This document shows, piece by piece, positions 44,772 to 53,925 of a stretch of 64,000 bases of DNA. The position numbers and the translations under genes were made by a program. The notes beneath the pieces are model-generated. The model worked only from the letters and a program-made list of their open reading frames with translations, had not been told where the DNA came from and made no database searches. This stretch comes from Paenibacillus amylolyticus (GTDB lineage Bacteria; Bacillota; Bacilli; Paenibacillales; Paenibacillaceae), in contig NZ_RIAS01000017.1 of assembly GCF_003719335.1 (NCBI RefSeq), forward strand, positions 1-64,000, in the 5' to 3' direction. Positions within the stretch are counted from its first letter, which is position 1. Each line of letters opens with the position of its first letter.

Positions 44772-46015
44772 TGGTTGAAGTCATCCGTAATCCGGAGTGG
44801 AAATCTGTGTTCACCAAGTTCATCCTTGTTCAATTAGGTTTGACTGCAATCATTTACGTTGTGATGAACCTTCAGATACAAAGCGTTAATGAAACGGTTG
44901 TGAACCAGCATGCGGCCTTTGTTGGACAAGTGTTAAGTAAGCAGCCGCAGCTCGAAGATCAGCTCATTCATACGATCACTCAAGGTACAGACCAACAGGA
45001 TCTTACGCTAGGTAAACAGATATTGTCTCGATACGGGTATACAGAGCAAATGAATATTCAGGATCAATCTGCCCTGTCAGGGACAGCATTACCCGTGAAT
45101 ACAGCGTTGATCTTTTTCCTGTGCGGTATCCCGGTGTTGTTGCTCTTATATTGGGAGTACCGCAAGTTGTTTTCCAGAATTCGCCGCGTTACACATGCAG
45201 CGGAACAGGTGGTGGAAGGTCAATTCGATACTTCATTGCCTGAGAATGCTGAGGGAGACTTCAGTGCCCTTGGCCATAGCTTTAACATGATGGCAGGCAG
45301 ACTAAGTCATAGTGTAGATCAGCTGAAGCAGGAGAAAACATTTTTAAGCCATCTGCTTACCGATATATCACATCAACTCAAAACACCGCTCGCATCTCTG
45401 CTCGTGTTCAATGAAAATATGCTGCATGACCCACATATGAAAGAAGATGTCCGAAGCAATTTTCTTGAACGAAGCAGGCAGCAGATTGAACGCATGGAAT
45501 GGCTGATTATCAGCTTGTTGAAGCTGGCAAGAGTGGAAGCGGGAGCTATCGTTTTTCAACTGCAAAACGTTAGACCCAAAGACATCATTGATTCCACTGT
45601 ACAGACCTTGCAGTCCTTGGCGGAGCAGAAGAAACAGACTATCATCGTTCAAGGCGGCGAAGGCATGTTGCTGCATGCAGATGAGGAATGGTTAACCGAG
45701 GCGATTATTAATCTGACTAAAAATGCACTGGAGCACTCTCCCGTATCAGGCAATGTGTACATTACAATGGAGGACGAGGGCTTGTTTCACTCAATTATCA
45801 TCCGGGATGAAGGGGAAGGGATCGGGCCGGAACAGATCCCCCATGTATTCACGCGATTTTACCTGGGCAGAAGTAATGCTAAACCTCACAGTACCGGGGT
45901 AGGCCTGTCTCTGACCAAGTCGATTATTGAAGGCTTGGGTGGAACGATCTCGGTATCAAGCGAGCCTGGCAAGGGAGCGGAATTCCGAATTACTTTCATG
46001 AAAACAGTGTATTGA
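44771..46015 (+). CDS. Sensor histidine kinase
   Basis: The protein has 414 residues. Membrane helices lie near 14-36 and 110-132 with an outer loop of about 75 residues, too long for the short-loop BceS type. A HAMP domain follows, then the dimerisation domain with His201 (DISHQLKTPLASL), and the ATP-binding domain with N box (NLTKNALEHS), D box (RDEGEGIGPEQ) and G box (STGVGLSLTKSI). It phosphorylates the response regulator encoded just upstream and overlapping it. The signal is unknown but may be a peptide or cell-wall stress, given the ABC genes. Confidence 0.9.
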   Translation: MVEVIRNPEWKSVFTKFILVQLGLTAIIYVVMNLQIQSVNETVVNQHAAFVGQVLSKQPQLEDQLIHTITQGTDQQDLTLGKQILSRYGYTEQMNIQDQSALSGTALPVNTALIFFLCGIPVLLLLYWEYRKLFSRIRRVTHAAEQVVEGQFDTSLPENAEGDFSALGHSFNMMAGRLSHSVDQLKQEKTFLSHLLTDISHQLKTPLASLLVFNENMLHDPHMKEDVRSNFLERSRQQIERMEWLIISLLKLARVEAGAIVFQLQNVRPKDIIDSTVQTLQSLAEQKKQTIIVQGGEGMLLHADEEWLTEAIINLTKNALEHSPVSGNVYITMEDEGLFHSIIIRDEGEGIGPEQIPHVFTRFYLGRSNAKPHSTGVGLSLTKSIIEGLGGTISVSSEPGKGAEFRITFMKTVY

Positions 46016-46017
46016 GA

Positions 46018-46066
46018 GGAAGCTTACAATAACGTAAGCTTCCTCTTCACTTTAACGTAAGCTTCC
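46018..46066. promoter_or_regulatory. Three-copy repeat before the ABC genes, probable response-regulator site
   Basis: GTAAGCTTCC occurs at 46034-46043 and 46057-46066 as parts of a 14-base direct repeat (TAACGTAAGCTTCC at 46030 and 46053, spaced 23 bases), and its inverse GGAAGCTTAC lies at 46018-46027. The first two also form a hairpin that can stop transcription from the kinase gene. TATAAT follows at 46072-46077. Confidence 0.65.
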
Positions 46067-46128
46067 GAGCCTATAATAACCCATATGAATACTACAATTG
46101 TTCGCAGCTCATGAAGGAGGCACATGCT

Positions 46129-46821
46129 TTGGAAATTTTAAAAACGCATGATTTATGTAAAACATACGGAAGTAACGACGCCAAAGTCGATGCACTGAAA
46201 CATATTCATTTAACGGTGCAACAGGGTGAATTTGTCGCTATTGTTGGTGCCAGCGGTTCGGGGAAAAGCTCGTTATTACATCTGCTTGGAGGTGTAGATC
46301 GTCCAACCAGTGGGCAAGTCCATATTGATGGGACAGATCTATATTCTCTGAGCGAGACGGATTTAGCAATCTTCAGAAGACGAAAAATCGGATTTATTTT
46401 CCAGGCCTATAACCTGATTCCGGTTCTAAGCGCAGAGGAAAATATTAAACTGCCTATGCTACTCGACCATCGTCAAGCCGATGAAGACTATGCAGACGAA
46501 CTAATGAACGTACTCGGTCTAAAAGACAGAAAGCATCATCTCCCTAACCAGCTATCGGGTGGACAGCAGCAGCGCACAGCCATTGGACGAGCCTTGATTA
46601 ACAAACCTTCGATCATTCTGGCTGACGAACCGACGGGGAATCTGGATAGCAAAAACAGCAAGGAAATTGTAGATCTGCTCACCTATTCGGTTCGGAAATA
46701 CAATCAAACCTTGATTATGATCACACATGATTCCAATATAGCCCGGAGAGCCGATCGTATTGTGAACATTAAAGACGGGGTTCTTTTCGATCAGCAATCT
46801 GGGGGCGAGCACCATGCGTAA
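46129..46821 (+). CDS. ABC transporter ATP-binding protein, MacB/LolD type
   Basis: The protein has 230 residues. It shows Walker [11 protein letters not shown]-loop [12 protein letters not shown], signature [15 protein letters not shown] and Walker [12 protein letters not shown] with the H-loop in ITHDSN. This is the MacB/LolD class that powers FtsX-type permeases. The start is a TTG at 46129, with AAGGAGG (46114-46120) 8 bases upstream; an ATG at 46111 includes the ribosome site. It overlaps the permease gene by 8 bases and is probably regulated by the upstream two-component system. Confidence 0.9.
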   Translation: MEILKTHDLCKTYGSNDAKVDALKHIHLTVQQGEFVAIVGASGSGKSSLLHLLGGVDRPTSGQVHIDGTDLYSLSETDLAIFRRRKIGFIFQAYNLIPVLSAEENIKLPMLLDHRQADEDYADELMNVLGLKDRKHHLPNQLSGGQQQRTAIGRALINKPSIILADEPTGNLDSKNSKEIVDLLTYSVRKYNQTLIMITHDSNIARRADRIVNIKDGVLFDQQSGGEHHA

Positions 46822-49465
46822 GTACACAGGCCTCACAGAGAAGTATTTACTTGGTCAGAAAAAAAGATCCATTCTCACCATTGTTGGCATCATTCTATCG
46901 GTAACGCTTCTTACTGCTGTCGGCACACTGGCGATGAGTTATCAGGACAAACTGGTACGTCAAACCATTCAAGATTACGGGGATTATGAGGTGTCCTTCA
47001 ATGGAGTTCCAGGCAAAGACGTACCTCGCATCGTGAATCAGGCCGCCATAGGCAGTGCGGGAGTCATTCATCGTATTGGTTATGCAATCATAAGTTCAAC
47101 GAGTGAAAAGGAACAAAAGGAAAACCCGTTTGCTGCTCCGTATCGTTATTTGAATGTGAAAGGATACGACGCGCAAGCCATGTCCAAGCTTCAAGTTCAG
47201 TTGGAGAGTGGACGTCTCCCGCAAAAGCCTGATGAAATCATCCTCTCATCCTGGAGCATGAATAATTTTGCTTCGAAACCAGCAATTGGAGATAAGATTA
47301 CGCTAAACCTGGGAGATCGGCTCGAAGCTTCCACCGGAAAGGTGAAGAGTGTGAACTCCATTGGTGATTATGGGTGGGACCTGGATGAGAAATTCGAACC
47401 GCGTATGAAACAGCAATATACCGTTGTCGGGGTGATGAAAACAGCCAAAAATGTAACGTGGTCATCTACCTTTATCTATTCAGCGATTACGTATGATAAT
47501 CATCAAAAAATCGATCCGTCTCAGACTTTTTTTATCTATGCCACCATGAAATCGATGGACAATATACGGGAGAAGAGCGAAGCCATTCTGTCTTCATCGG
47601 GTTTGGGGAATGTTGATCAAGGTTCCGCTCAGGAGCTGAACCGGGAAAATGTTATAAAGAATGTACGCATTGAATACAACAATGAATTGCTCAAACTCTT
47701 TGGCAAAAGCACCTATTCCAACGTTAACCAAAGTTCAATGTATGCATTTGCAGCTATTGTTCTAATCATCCTGGGATGCACAAGCGCAGTAATTTACAAT
47801 ACGTTTCATATTTCAGTACTTGAACGCATCTCTCAGTTTGGCATGCTGCGCTGTATCGGTGCAACACCCGCTCAGATTCGCAGAATTGTATTCAAAGAAG
47901 CGACTGTGCTTAGTCTGATTGCCATTCCGATCGGTTTATTTACAGGAACCATTTTGATGAAAGTGTTATTTTATAACATCAGTATGCTGACATTAGGTTT
48001 CTTGAACGACATGCACATGATTATTTCAGTGCCTATTCTACTTGCAGCGGCAGGTTTAGGACTGATTGTTGTTTATGTGTCAGCGCTGGGTCCAGCCAAG
48101 CTGGCATCCAGCGTCTCACCACTTGAAGCACTGAAAACCTCAGGCAGCACGGTGGTAGAGCAGGGGGATTTCAAGCGATTGTCTTTTGCAGGCAGCAAAT
48201 GGCTCGGGTTTGAAGGCCGATTTGCCAGCCGAAATATTCGGCGGAACCGAAAGAGATTTCGCATTACGGCTTTTTCAATGATTATCAGCATGGTCATGTA
48301 CATTGTGTTTAGCGGCTTGGTGAACGTTCTGGGTACAACCTCTGCATCAGGTATCAATTACTCTTACTCTTTGGACTATCAGGGTATGAGTAAACGTATC
48401 CCTAATTCGGTATATAACAAGCTGGCTACACTTGATGGAGTTAAACAGGCTTATTCTTTCTACAATCATCAGCTCCAAGCGATCATTCCGAAAGAAAAAT
48501 TGAATCCGAATTACTACCGGCAGCAGAAAGAAATGTACAGTGTTGAAATGGAGAACGGATATCGGACGGATAACAACTTTCTCATGTCTTACGGTATAAA
48601 CGGACTTCAGGAGCTTCGTCCCAAACTCACCTCCGGAAGCATTGATGCAAGCCAAATGAACGATGAAAATGGTGTCATTGTTATCCAGAAAATCAGCATG
48701 ACCACCGAAAAAGGAACTAACATGATCATTGACCAGACCCGTTTCAAGGTTGGGGATAAAATTAAAGTTCGCTCAATGAATGACAATCAGCCTTACAAAA
48801 CGGTTACTGTTGTCGGAACCGCAGATCAAGGTCCTCTTTCTGGTGAATACACCGAAAGTGCTATTATTCAAATGATAACGACACCAAAGGTGATTGAAAA
48901 CATCACGAGTGATAATGCTTATGACAGAATATTACTTCAAGCCAATCCTGAGACAGATAAGGGGGCAATTGTGGGTTATTTCAAAAGTCTTGTGCAGCAG
49001 GATGCAGGGTATAGTTACCGTGATCGGGTAGAGGAAATGAAACAAGCTCGCAACGATGCGATGACGTTAAATATATTCCTGTACGGCTTCATAGGTGTCA
49101 TTGCAGCTATTGCGTTTCTGAATATTTTGAATACGGTGAGTACGAATCTTATTCTGCGAACGAAGGAGTTCGCCGTATTAAAAGCGATTGGTATGACGCA
49201 AAAGGAAATTCGCAAAATGGTTTTGCTTGAGGGTGTGTTCTATGGCGTATTTGCAGCTGTGTACGGAAGTCTTCTCGGTACAGCCTTGAGCTACGGTGTA
49301 TCTTATCTGATGAGGAATGCTGTGCAGATCGAATGGGTTATGCCTTGGAGCAGCATTCTCACTAGCAGCTTGGGTGCTATCGCAGCCACACTCTTAGCTT
49401 CATACTGGCCGCTTAGACGTCTTGAACGAATTCAGATTACAGATGGTTTACGCGGGGAAAATTAA
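46814..49465 (+). CDS. FtsX-family ABC transporter permease (large)
   Basis: The protein has 883 residues. A first membrane helix lies near 17-40 and a large outer domain follows to about 310. A first FtsX block (about 310-430) includes LERISQFGMLRCIGATPAQIRRI. A second helix group starts at about 478 (RFRITAFSMIISMVMYIVFSG), a second outer domain follows to about 750 and a second FtsX block ends the protein (LRTKEFAVLKAIGMTQKEIRKMV). It is larger than BceB-type permeases (about 650). The family pumps or senses antimicrobial peptides or lipids. The ATG overlaps the ATPase gene by 8 bases. Confidence 0.85.
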   Translation: MRKYTGLTEKYLLGQKKRSILTIVGIILSVTLLTAVGTLAMSYQDKLVRQTIQDYGDYEVSFNGVPGKDVPRIVNQAAIGSAGVIHRIGYAIISSTSEKEQKENPFAAPYRYLNVKGYDAQAMSKLQVQLESGRLPQKPDEIILSSWSMNNFASKPAIGDKITLNLGDRLEASTGKVKSVNSIGDYGWDLDEKFEPRMKQQYTVVGVMKTAKNVTWSSTFIYSAITYDNHQKIDPSQTFFIYATMKSMDNIREKSEAILSSSGLGNVDQGSAQELNRENVIKNVRIEYNNELLKLFGKSTYSNVNQSSMYAFAAIVLIILGCTSAVIYNTFHISVLERISQFGMLRCIGATPAQIRRIVFKEATVLSLIAIPIGLFTGTILMKVLFYNISMLTLGFLNDMHMIISVPILLAAAGLGLIVVYVSALGPAKLASSVSPLEALKTSGSTVVEQGDFKRLSFAGSKWLGFEGRFASRNIRRNRKRFRITAFSMIISMVMYIVFSGLVNVLGTTSASGINYSYSLDYQGMSKRIPNSVYNKLATLDGVKQAYSFYNHQLQAIIPKEKLNPNYYRQQKEMYSVEMENGYRTDNNFLMSYGINGLQELRPKLTSGSIDASQMNDENGVIVIQKISMTTEKGTNMIIDQTRFKVGDKIKVRSMNDNQPYKTVTVVGTADQGPLSGEYTESAIIQMITTPKVIENITSDNAYDRILLQANPETDKGAIVGYFKSLVQQDAGYSYRDRVEEMKQARNDAMTLNIFLYGFIGVIAAIAFLNILNTVSTNLILRTKEFAVLKAIGMTQKEIRKMVLLEGVFYGVFAAVYGSLLGTALSYGVSYLMRNAVQIEWVMPWSSILTSSLGAIAATLLASYWPLRRLERIQITDGLRGEN

Positions 49466-49472
49466 CCTCGTC

Positions 49473-49520
49473 AAAAAAGCTCGGTTGTTCGCATTAGAAC
49501 GAACAACCGAGCTTTTTTGG
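49473..49520. terminator. Strong bidirectional terminator
   Basis: AAAAAAGCTCGGTTGTTCG is matched by CGAACAACCGAGCTTTTTT, a 19-bp perfect stem with an 8-base loop and A-run/T-run ends. Confidence 0.9.
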
Positions 49521-49568
49521 CATGAATAAATTCTGAAATAGTCAGGAGAAAATTTATAGAATTAATCA

Positions 49569-50204
49569 TCAAATCAACTCAGAGGATGAAGAGCTCGTTA
49601 CTCCCTCTAAAAAGACACGTACGATTTTCTCCGCCATGACATGATGTGACTCATATTTTTGCTGATCATGCTCTCGGTTCCCCATCAACATTAGAGTCGA
49701 AAAAGCTTCTGCCAAGAATAACGGCTCTTCTTCACGAAAGAATTTCTCATCCATGGCTTTTCTAAAATGCGAGGCTAACACATCATGAATCTGATGTTCT
49801 GCTTCACGAATGGCATGAATCTGTTCTTCCTCCAGAAAAGGCTCCGCTTCACGCATCATCATTTCGATCTCACCATGCGGATTAGCAAGACGAGCTTCAG
49901 CTAATCGAATTAATCCGTCTCGGAGATGTTCAGCCTCATCCAGCATGTGCGCCGTAATTTTTCTAACGTTCTGCAACATCGTTGTCATGGCTGCCACGAA
50001 TAGATCCGCTTTGCCCGCGAAATGATAATATATGGTTGGTTTGGATACGCCGCATTTCTTGCCGATCTGCTGAAGGGTCACCATCTCGTAGCCAAATTCT
50101 TTAAATAGGGAAGATGCCGTATAGATAATGGTTTGCTGCATGGAAATGTCATTGTCCGTCTGCTTAGGTCTCCCACGCAAACGTTTAGGTACTTGCTCTG
50201 GCAT
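49569..50204 (-). CDS. TetR-family transcriptional regulator
   Basis: The protein has 211 residues and the helix-turn-helix lies near residues 25-65 (TASSLFKEFGYEMVTLQQIGKKCGVSKPTIYYHF). A basic N-terminal tail with GRPKQ precedes it, as in many TetR proteins. The ATG at 50204 is chosen with GAAGGAG 13 bases upstream; a GTG at 50216 would be only 1 base from it. It is divergent from an alpha/beta hydrolase gene with an operator palindrome between them, so it probably represses that gene and itself. Confidence 0.9.
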   Translation of the reverse strand: MPEQVPKRLRGRPKQTDNDISMQQTIIYTASSLFKEFGYEMVTLQQIGKKCGVSKPTIYYHFAGKADLFVAAMTTMLQNVRKITAHMLDEAEHLRDGLIRLAEARLANPHGEIEMMMREAEPFLEEEQIHAIREAEHQIHDVLASHFRKAMDEKFFREEEPLFLAEAFSTLMLMGNREHDQQKYESHHVMAEKIVRVFLEGVTSSSSSELI

Positions 50205-50272
50205 ATGTTCGTACACACTCCTTCAACAGTATTTTATGTCAAATCATAAATATAAGCAAAGAGACTTGTAAT

Positions 50273-50288
50273 TTTACTTACCAGTAAA
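50273..50288. promoter_or_regulatory. TetR-type operator
   Basis: TTTACT and AGTAAA flank TACC, a perfect 6-bp inverted repeat with a 4-base spacer, in the divergent region between the tetR gene and the hydrolase gene. Confidence 0.7.
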
Positions 50289-50341
50289 TATAATTAATTC
50301 TGTAATTAAAAATGATACGTTTAAAGGTGGGCAACGGAGTT

Positions 50342-51109
50342 ATGGCAAAGACAACAGTGCGTAAGAGCAGATGGAAGAAAATAGCGATATGGATTAGTGT
50401 AGTTATTATTGCCCTGGTAGCAGGCGTGTTTGCCTACCTTGCATCTGTCACATACAGCCCGTCGGAACAAGCGGAAGCGGCAATGAAAAGTGATGATCAG
50501 GTCGTTGTTAGTGAAGTGAAGAACGGTTATCAATTTGAACCTAAAGGGCAGGACATCACACAGCCAAATGTTGTGTTTTATCCCGGAGGTTTGGTGGAGC
50601 CGGCAAGTTACGCGCCTATGGCACGAGCACTAGCGGAGCAAGGACATCGTGTATATATTACGAAGATGCCACTGAACTTGGCGATGTTCGGTGGAAACCG
50701 GGCAGATTCGTTTCTCGCGGAACATGCGGGTGAACGTTTTGTTATTGGTGGGCACTCATTAGGAGGTGTGTTTGCTTCAAGATATGCTGTGACGCACACA
50801 GCTCAGATCAAAGGTGTCTTTTACCTAGCTTCTTATGCAGATGATGGCGGGAGACTGGACGGAACGAACTTATCCGCGCTTCAAATTACGGGAAGCAATG
50901 ATGGTGTTCTGAACTGGGAATCGTGGGAAAAAGCGAAGTCCAATCTTCCGAATGACACGACATATGTAAGTATTGAAGGCGGCAACCATGGTCAATTTGG
51001 CTCCTACGGCATGCAGAAGGGAGACAACGCACCTAAGATCACAGAACAGGAACAGCTTAAGCAGGTTGTTCACGCATTGGAAGAATGGATGAAATCAATA
51101 AAACCATGA
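50342..51109 (+). CDS. Membrane-anchored alpha/beta hydrolase
   Basis: The protein has 255 residues. An N-terminal basic stretch and one membrane helix (about 15-37: IAIWISVVIIALVAGVFAYLA) come first. The hydrolase domain follows, with YPGGLVEP (oxyanion strand), nucleophile GGHSLGG, acid in TGSNDGVL and His in GGNHGQFG. It is probably bound to the outer face of the membrane. The ATG at 50342 is chosen with AAAGGTGG about 11 bases away; another ATG at 50312 is possible. It is divergent from a TetR gene. The substrate is unknown. Confidence 0.8.
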   Translation: MAKTTVRKSRWKKIAIWISVVIIALVAGVFAYLASVTYSPSEQAEAAMKSDDQVVVSEVKNGYQFEPKGQDITQPNVVFYPGGLVEPASYAPMARALAEQGHRVYITKMPLNLAMFGGNRADSFLAEHAGERFVIGGHSLGGVFASRYAVTHTAQIKGVFYLASYADDGGRLDGTNLSALQITGSNDGVLNWESWEKAKSNLPNDTTYVSIEGGNHGQFGSYGMQKGDNAPKITEQEQLKQVVHALEEWMKSIKP

Positions 51110-51120
51110 TAAAATAAAAA

Positions 51121-51168
51121 AAAGACCGAGGTTTTCATCTCCAAACGATGAATGCTGTCGGTCTTTTT
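51121..51168 (+). terminator. Intrinsic terminator after the hydrolase
   Basis: AAAGACCGA (51121-51129) pairs with TCGGTCTTT (51158-51166), then further T. An inner TTTCATC/GATGAA-like stem is present. Confidence 0.7.
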
Positions 51169-51253
51169 ATGATTTTCTATGCATTTAATACTCTTGCAAC
51201 ACCTCTATAAAAAATGTCTATTGAACAACCGGATCGATATCCGCTTCTTTTGG

Positions 51254-51511
51254 TTAACGTCTGCGGAAGGCTCCGCCGCGTGCCAGAGCAAAAAAGATGA
51301 GCAGGGCAATGATCGAGCCAACGATGGCCGGAATGATATGAAATCCCCCAATCACAGGTCCCCTTGGTCCAAGCAATTCCGTTCCTAACCAGGAACCGAT
51401 AAAACCCGCAACAATGTTCCCGAGTACACCGCCCGGTACGTCCCGCCCAATCAAGTTGCCACTTAACCAGCCAATAAGTCCACCAACAATAAGTACCCAG
51501 AGCAGATCCAT
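51254..51511 (-). CDS. GlsB/YeaQ/YmgE family membrane protein
   Basis: The protein has 85 residues and three membrane helices with Gly-rich turns: IGWLSGNLIGRDVPGGVLGNIVAGFIGSWLG, then IVGSIIALLIFFALARG. These features define the transglycosylase-associated GlsB/YeaQ stress family. GAAAGGAG precedes the ATG. It stands alone and is probably part of the general stress response. Confidence 0.9.
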   Translation of the reverse strand: MDLLWVLIVGGLIGWLSGNLIGRDVPGGVLGNIVAGFIGSWLGTELLGPRGPVIGGFHIIPAIVGSIIALLIFFALARGGAFRRR

Positions 51512-51668
51512 GGTTTGTTCTCCTTTCTTCGGGTTTATTAGAAGTTATGTTGGGTTCAGAGGAATATACCTCATCTTCCTGTTGGTGGAGGTGTTTAAAT
51601 GGTCTGTGCTAAGATGAAGGTACTTATGATTCAAGCTGGGGAACAAGGATAGAAGGGGTGTACAGACA

Positions 51669-52376
51669 TTGAAGAAAATACTTGTCATTGACGATGAAGT
51701 CGCCATTCGGGATTTGATTGAGCTTGTACTACGGAGAGAAAACTATAATGTGCAAACCGCAGAAGATGGCAAAACCGGACTGCAATTGCTTGACTCTTTT
51801 CAACCCGACCTGGTGGTACTTGATTTGATGCTGCCAGACTGCTCCGGATATGACTTGTGTAAGGAGATTACCGGGAAACGTGCCGTTCCTGTTATTATGC
51901 TCTCTGCCAAAAATGAGATTATCGACAAGGTTCTGGGGCTTGAGCTTGGCGCGGAAGATTACATGACCAAACCTTTTGACAATCGGGAATTGCTCGCTCG
52001 AATCAAGGTGGTTCTGAGAAGAAACGAGAACAAGGAGGAGACAAATGAAGGGAAGGAAGTGCCTTCGACACGTATCATCCATGAAGAGCTGACATTTGAT
52101 CTTGAAAGCCGAAGAGTGCTGAAAAACGATGTGCCCGTCTCCTTAACAGCCAAAGAGTTTAAAATTCTCGAAACTTTACTTAAAAGGCCTGACAAAATCT
52201 ATACTCGGGATGAGCTCTTACAGATCGGATGGGGATATGATTTTATGGGGGATAGTCGCAGTGTGGATATGACCATCATGCGATTACGGAAGAAACTGGA
52301 GGATAACGCGGACGAACCGAAATATGTCCGAACGATCTATGGTTTCGGCTATCAGCTTGGAGGTGGCGAGACCTGA
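51669..52376 (+). CDS. OmpR-family response regulator
   Basis: The protein has 235 residues. Receiver domain with DDE pocket, phosphoacceptor Asp52 (VLDLMLPDCSG), Ser in IMLSAKNE and Lys in DYMTKPFDNRE. The winged-helix domain covers about 130-232 (LTAKEFKILETLLKRPDKIYTRDELL, then VDMTIMRLRKKLEDNADEP). The start is a TTG at 51669 with AGAAGGGGTG (51651-51660) 8 bases upstream. Its stop overlaps the kinase start (CTGA). It probably binds the direct repeats upstream of the lipoprotein gene (53834-53866). Confidence 0.9.
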   Translation: MKKILVIDDEVAIRDLIELVLRRENYNVQTAEDGKTGLQLLDSFQPDLVVLDLMLPDCSGYDLCKEITGKRAVPVIMLSAKNEIIDKVLGLELGAEDYMTKPFDNRELLARIKVVLRRNENKEETNEGKEVPSTRIIHEELTFDLESRRVLKNDVPVSLTAKEFKILETLLKRPDKIYTRDELLQIGWGYDFMGDSRSVDMTIMRLRKKLEDNADEPKYVRTIYGFGYQLGGGET

Positions 52377-53800
52377 AGTACGCAACCCGGCTACTGCTGA
52401 ACTATTTATTTTTCTCTGTGCTCTCCTTTGGCATCATCATCTTTGCCGTCAATAAAGCCATTGATTACTACAGCTTCATTACTATTGAAAAACAAATGAT
52501 GGAGAAGGCGGACCTGTCTGAGTTGTCCTTCCGTGAGGTGCTGGCACAGCATCGATCATCATCAGGGGAGCCGCAGACGAAGGAAATCGTCAGACTTGCA
52601 CTGGAGAAGCTGAAAGCTTCAGGCAAGGAAGTGCGTATCTATGACAGCTCCAAGCAGCTATTGGGCTTGGCTGTAGATGGCATCATTATTAATGATGGCA
52701 AACCACACATTTTTGAGAAAAATATTGAAAAAGCTCTGAGCGGAAGCTATGCCTACACTGTAACGGATGATCATCTGCTTTATTTTACGACACCCATTCA
52801 GAATCAATTTTATGAAAATGCTTATGTGTATGAATTTGTAGAGGACATTTCATACTTTTATGCAATCATGGATCAAATCCGATATGTGCTGTTTGCGGGT
52901 GCAGGCGGATTCATTGTGCTAATTACGTTAGCCAGTCTGTGGATTGCACGCAATACAACCAAGCCGATTAAGGTGCTACTTGATGCCACACAAAGTTTCT
53001 CCAAACAAGAATTTCGTCGAGTTCATCTGAACCGAAAGGATGAGCTGGGCATGCTGGCGGAAGGGTTAGATCAAATGGGGCAGCAGCTTCATAATTACAT
53101 TCAATACCAGAAACAATTTGTCTCGAACGTATCTCATGAGTTAAAAACACCTCTGTCAGCGATTCGTGGTTTCTCTCAATACCTGTACGAAGGGGAGAAT
53201 GAGAACGAAGAGCTGCAAAAAATCTACGCGCATCTGCTGCAGGAATCGGATCGGCTCACCCGTTTGATCAATGAACTGTTGTTGTTATCCCGATTTGACA
53301 AGACAGGTTCAAGCGAATTGGAGGTCGAAAAGACAGAAATGAACGCGCTGATCCAGCAAGTTGCCACGAATATGGAAGCCAAGGCGAAGGAGAAAGAGAT
53401 CAGCATCACAGTTAAACAAGTGGATGGAGAGCCGTCAGATGAAAATCTGACAAAAGTATACGCGAACGTCAATCCAATGCTCATATCCCATGCAATCGCC
53501 AACTTGATGGATAACGCTATCAAATATTCAGGCAGGCATTCGAAGATTGAAGTGCAGATGGAACATACGTCAAGCGAGGTTATTGTAAAGATAGGTGACC
53601 AAGGCATCGGTATCGCGGGTGATGAAATGGAGCGAGTACAGGAACGCTTTTACCGGGCGAAAAATGCAAGCACAGCGAATGGTTCTGGTCTCGGTTTATC
53701 CATTTGCAAAGAGATCGTCGAGCGGTTTAATGGATATATCGACGTAGAAAGTGAGTTAGGACAAGGCACGACAGTGACGATTGTGTTACCTCGTGCCTAA
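52373..53800 (+). CDS. Sensor histidine kinase, probable CTG start
   Basis: The protein has 475 residues if translated from CTG at 52373. That codon has GGAGGTGG (52359-52366) 6 bases upstream and overlaps the partner's TGA as CTGA. It gives the N-terminus KYATRLLLNYLFFSVLSFG, the usual first membrane helix. The next start, GTG at 52418, lies inside that helix. A second membrane helix lies near 172-195, then HAMP, the His domain with His255 (VSNVSHELKTPLSAI) and the ATPase domain with N box (NLMDNAIKYS) and D box (GDQGIGIAGDE). The signal is unknown. Confidence 0.85.
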   Translation: MKYATRLLLNYLFFSVLSFGIIIFAVNKAIDYYSFITIEKQMMEKADLSELSFREVLAQHRSSSGEPQTKEIVRLALEKLKASGKEVRIYDSSKQLLGLAVDGIIINDGKPHIFEKNIEKALSGSYAYTVTDDHLLYFTTPIQNQFYENAYVYEFVEDISYFYAIMDQIRYVLFAGAGGFIVLITLASLWIARNTTKPIKVLLDATQSFSKQEFRRVHLNRKDELGMLAEGLDQMGQQLHNYIQYQKQFVSNVSHELKTPLSAIRGFSQYLYEGENENEELQKIYAHLLQESDRLTRLINELLLLSRFDKTGSSELEVEKTEMNALIQQVATNMEAKAKEKEISITVKQVDGEPSDENLTKVYANVNPMLISHAIANLMDNAIKYSGRHSKIEVQMEHTSSEVIVKIGDQGIGIAGDEMERVQERFYRAKNASTANGSGLGLSICKEIVERFNGYIDVESELGQGTTVTIVLPRA

Positions 53801-53833
53801 GCTTGCTCCTGAATCGAAGCCCAAATAAGTACC

Positions 53834-53887
53834 GTTACAAGACTGATACATTTCTGTTATGAGACTAACAAATGCTTTTTTTATAAT
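53834..53887 (+). promoter_or_regulatory. Direct repeat and -10 box before the lipoprotein gene
   Basis: GTTACAAGACT (53834-53844) and GTTATGAGACT (53856-53866) are spaced 22 bases start to start, two helical turns. TATAAT follows at 53882-53887. The layout fits binding of the adjacent OmpR-type regulator upstream of its target. Confidence 0.5.
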
Positions 53888-53925
53888 GACTTCATAAGAA
53901 CAAATCACACATTTATGGAGGGATT

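Noticed and set aside
46015-46047. Hairpin after the histidine kinase as a simple terminator
   Set aside because: It has almost no T-run and its arms are copies of a repeat that occurs again at 46057, so a regulator site is the better reading, though weak termination is possible.
52418-52420. GTG at 52418 as the start of the histidine kinase
   Set aside because: It falls inside the first membrane helix and lacks a ribosome site; CTG at 52373 fits better.
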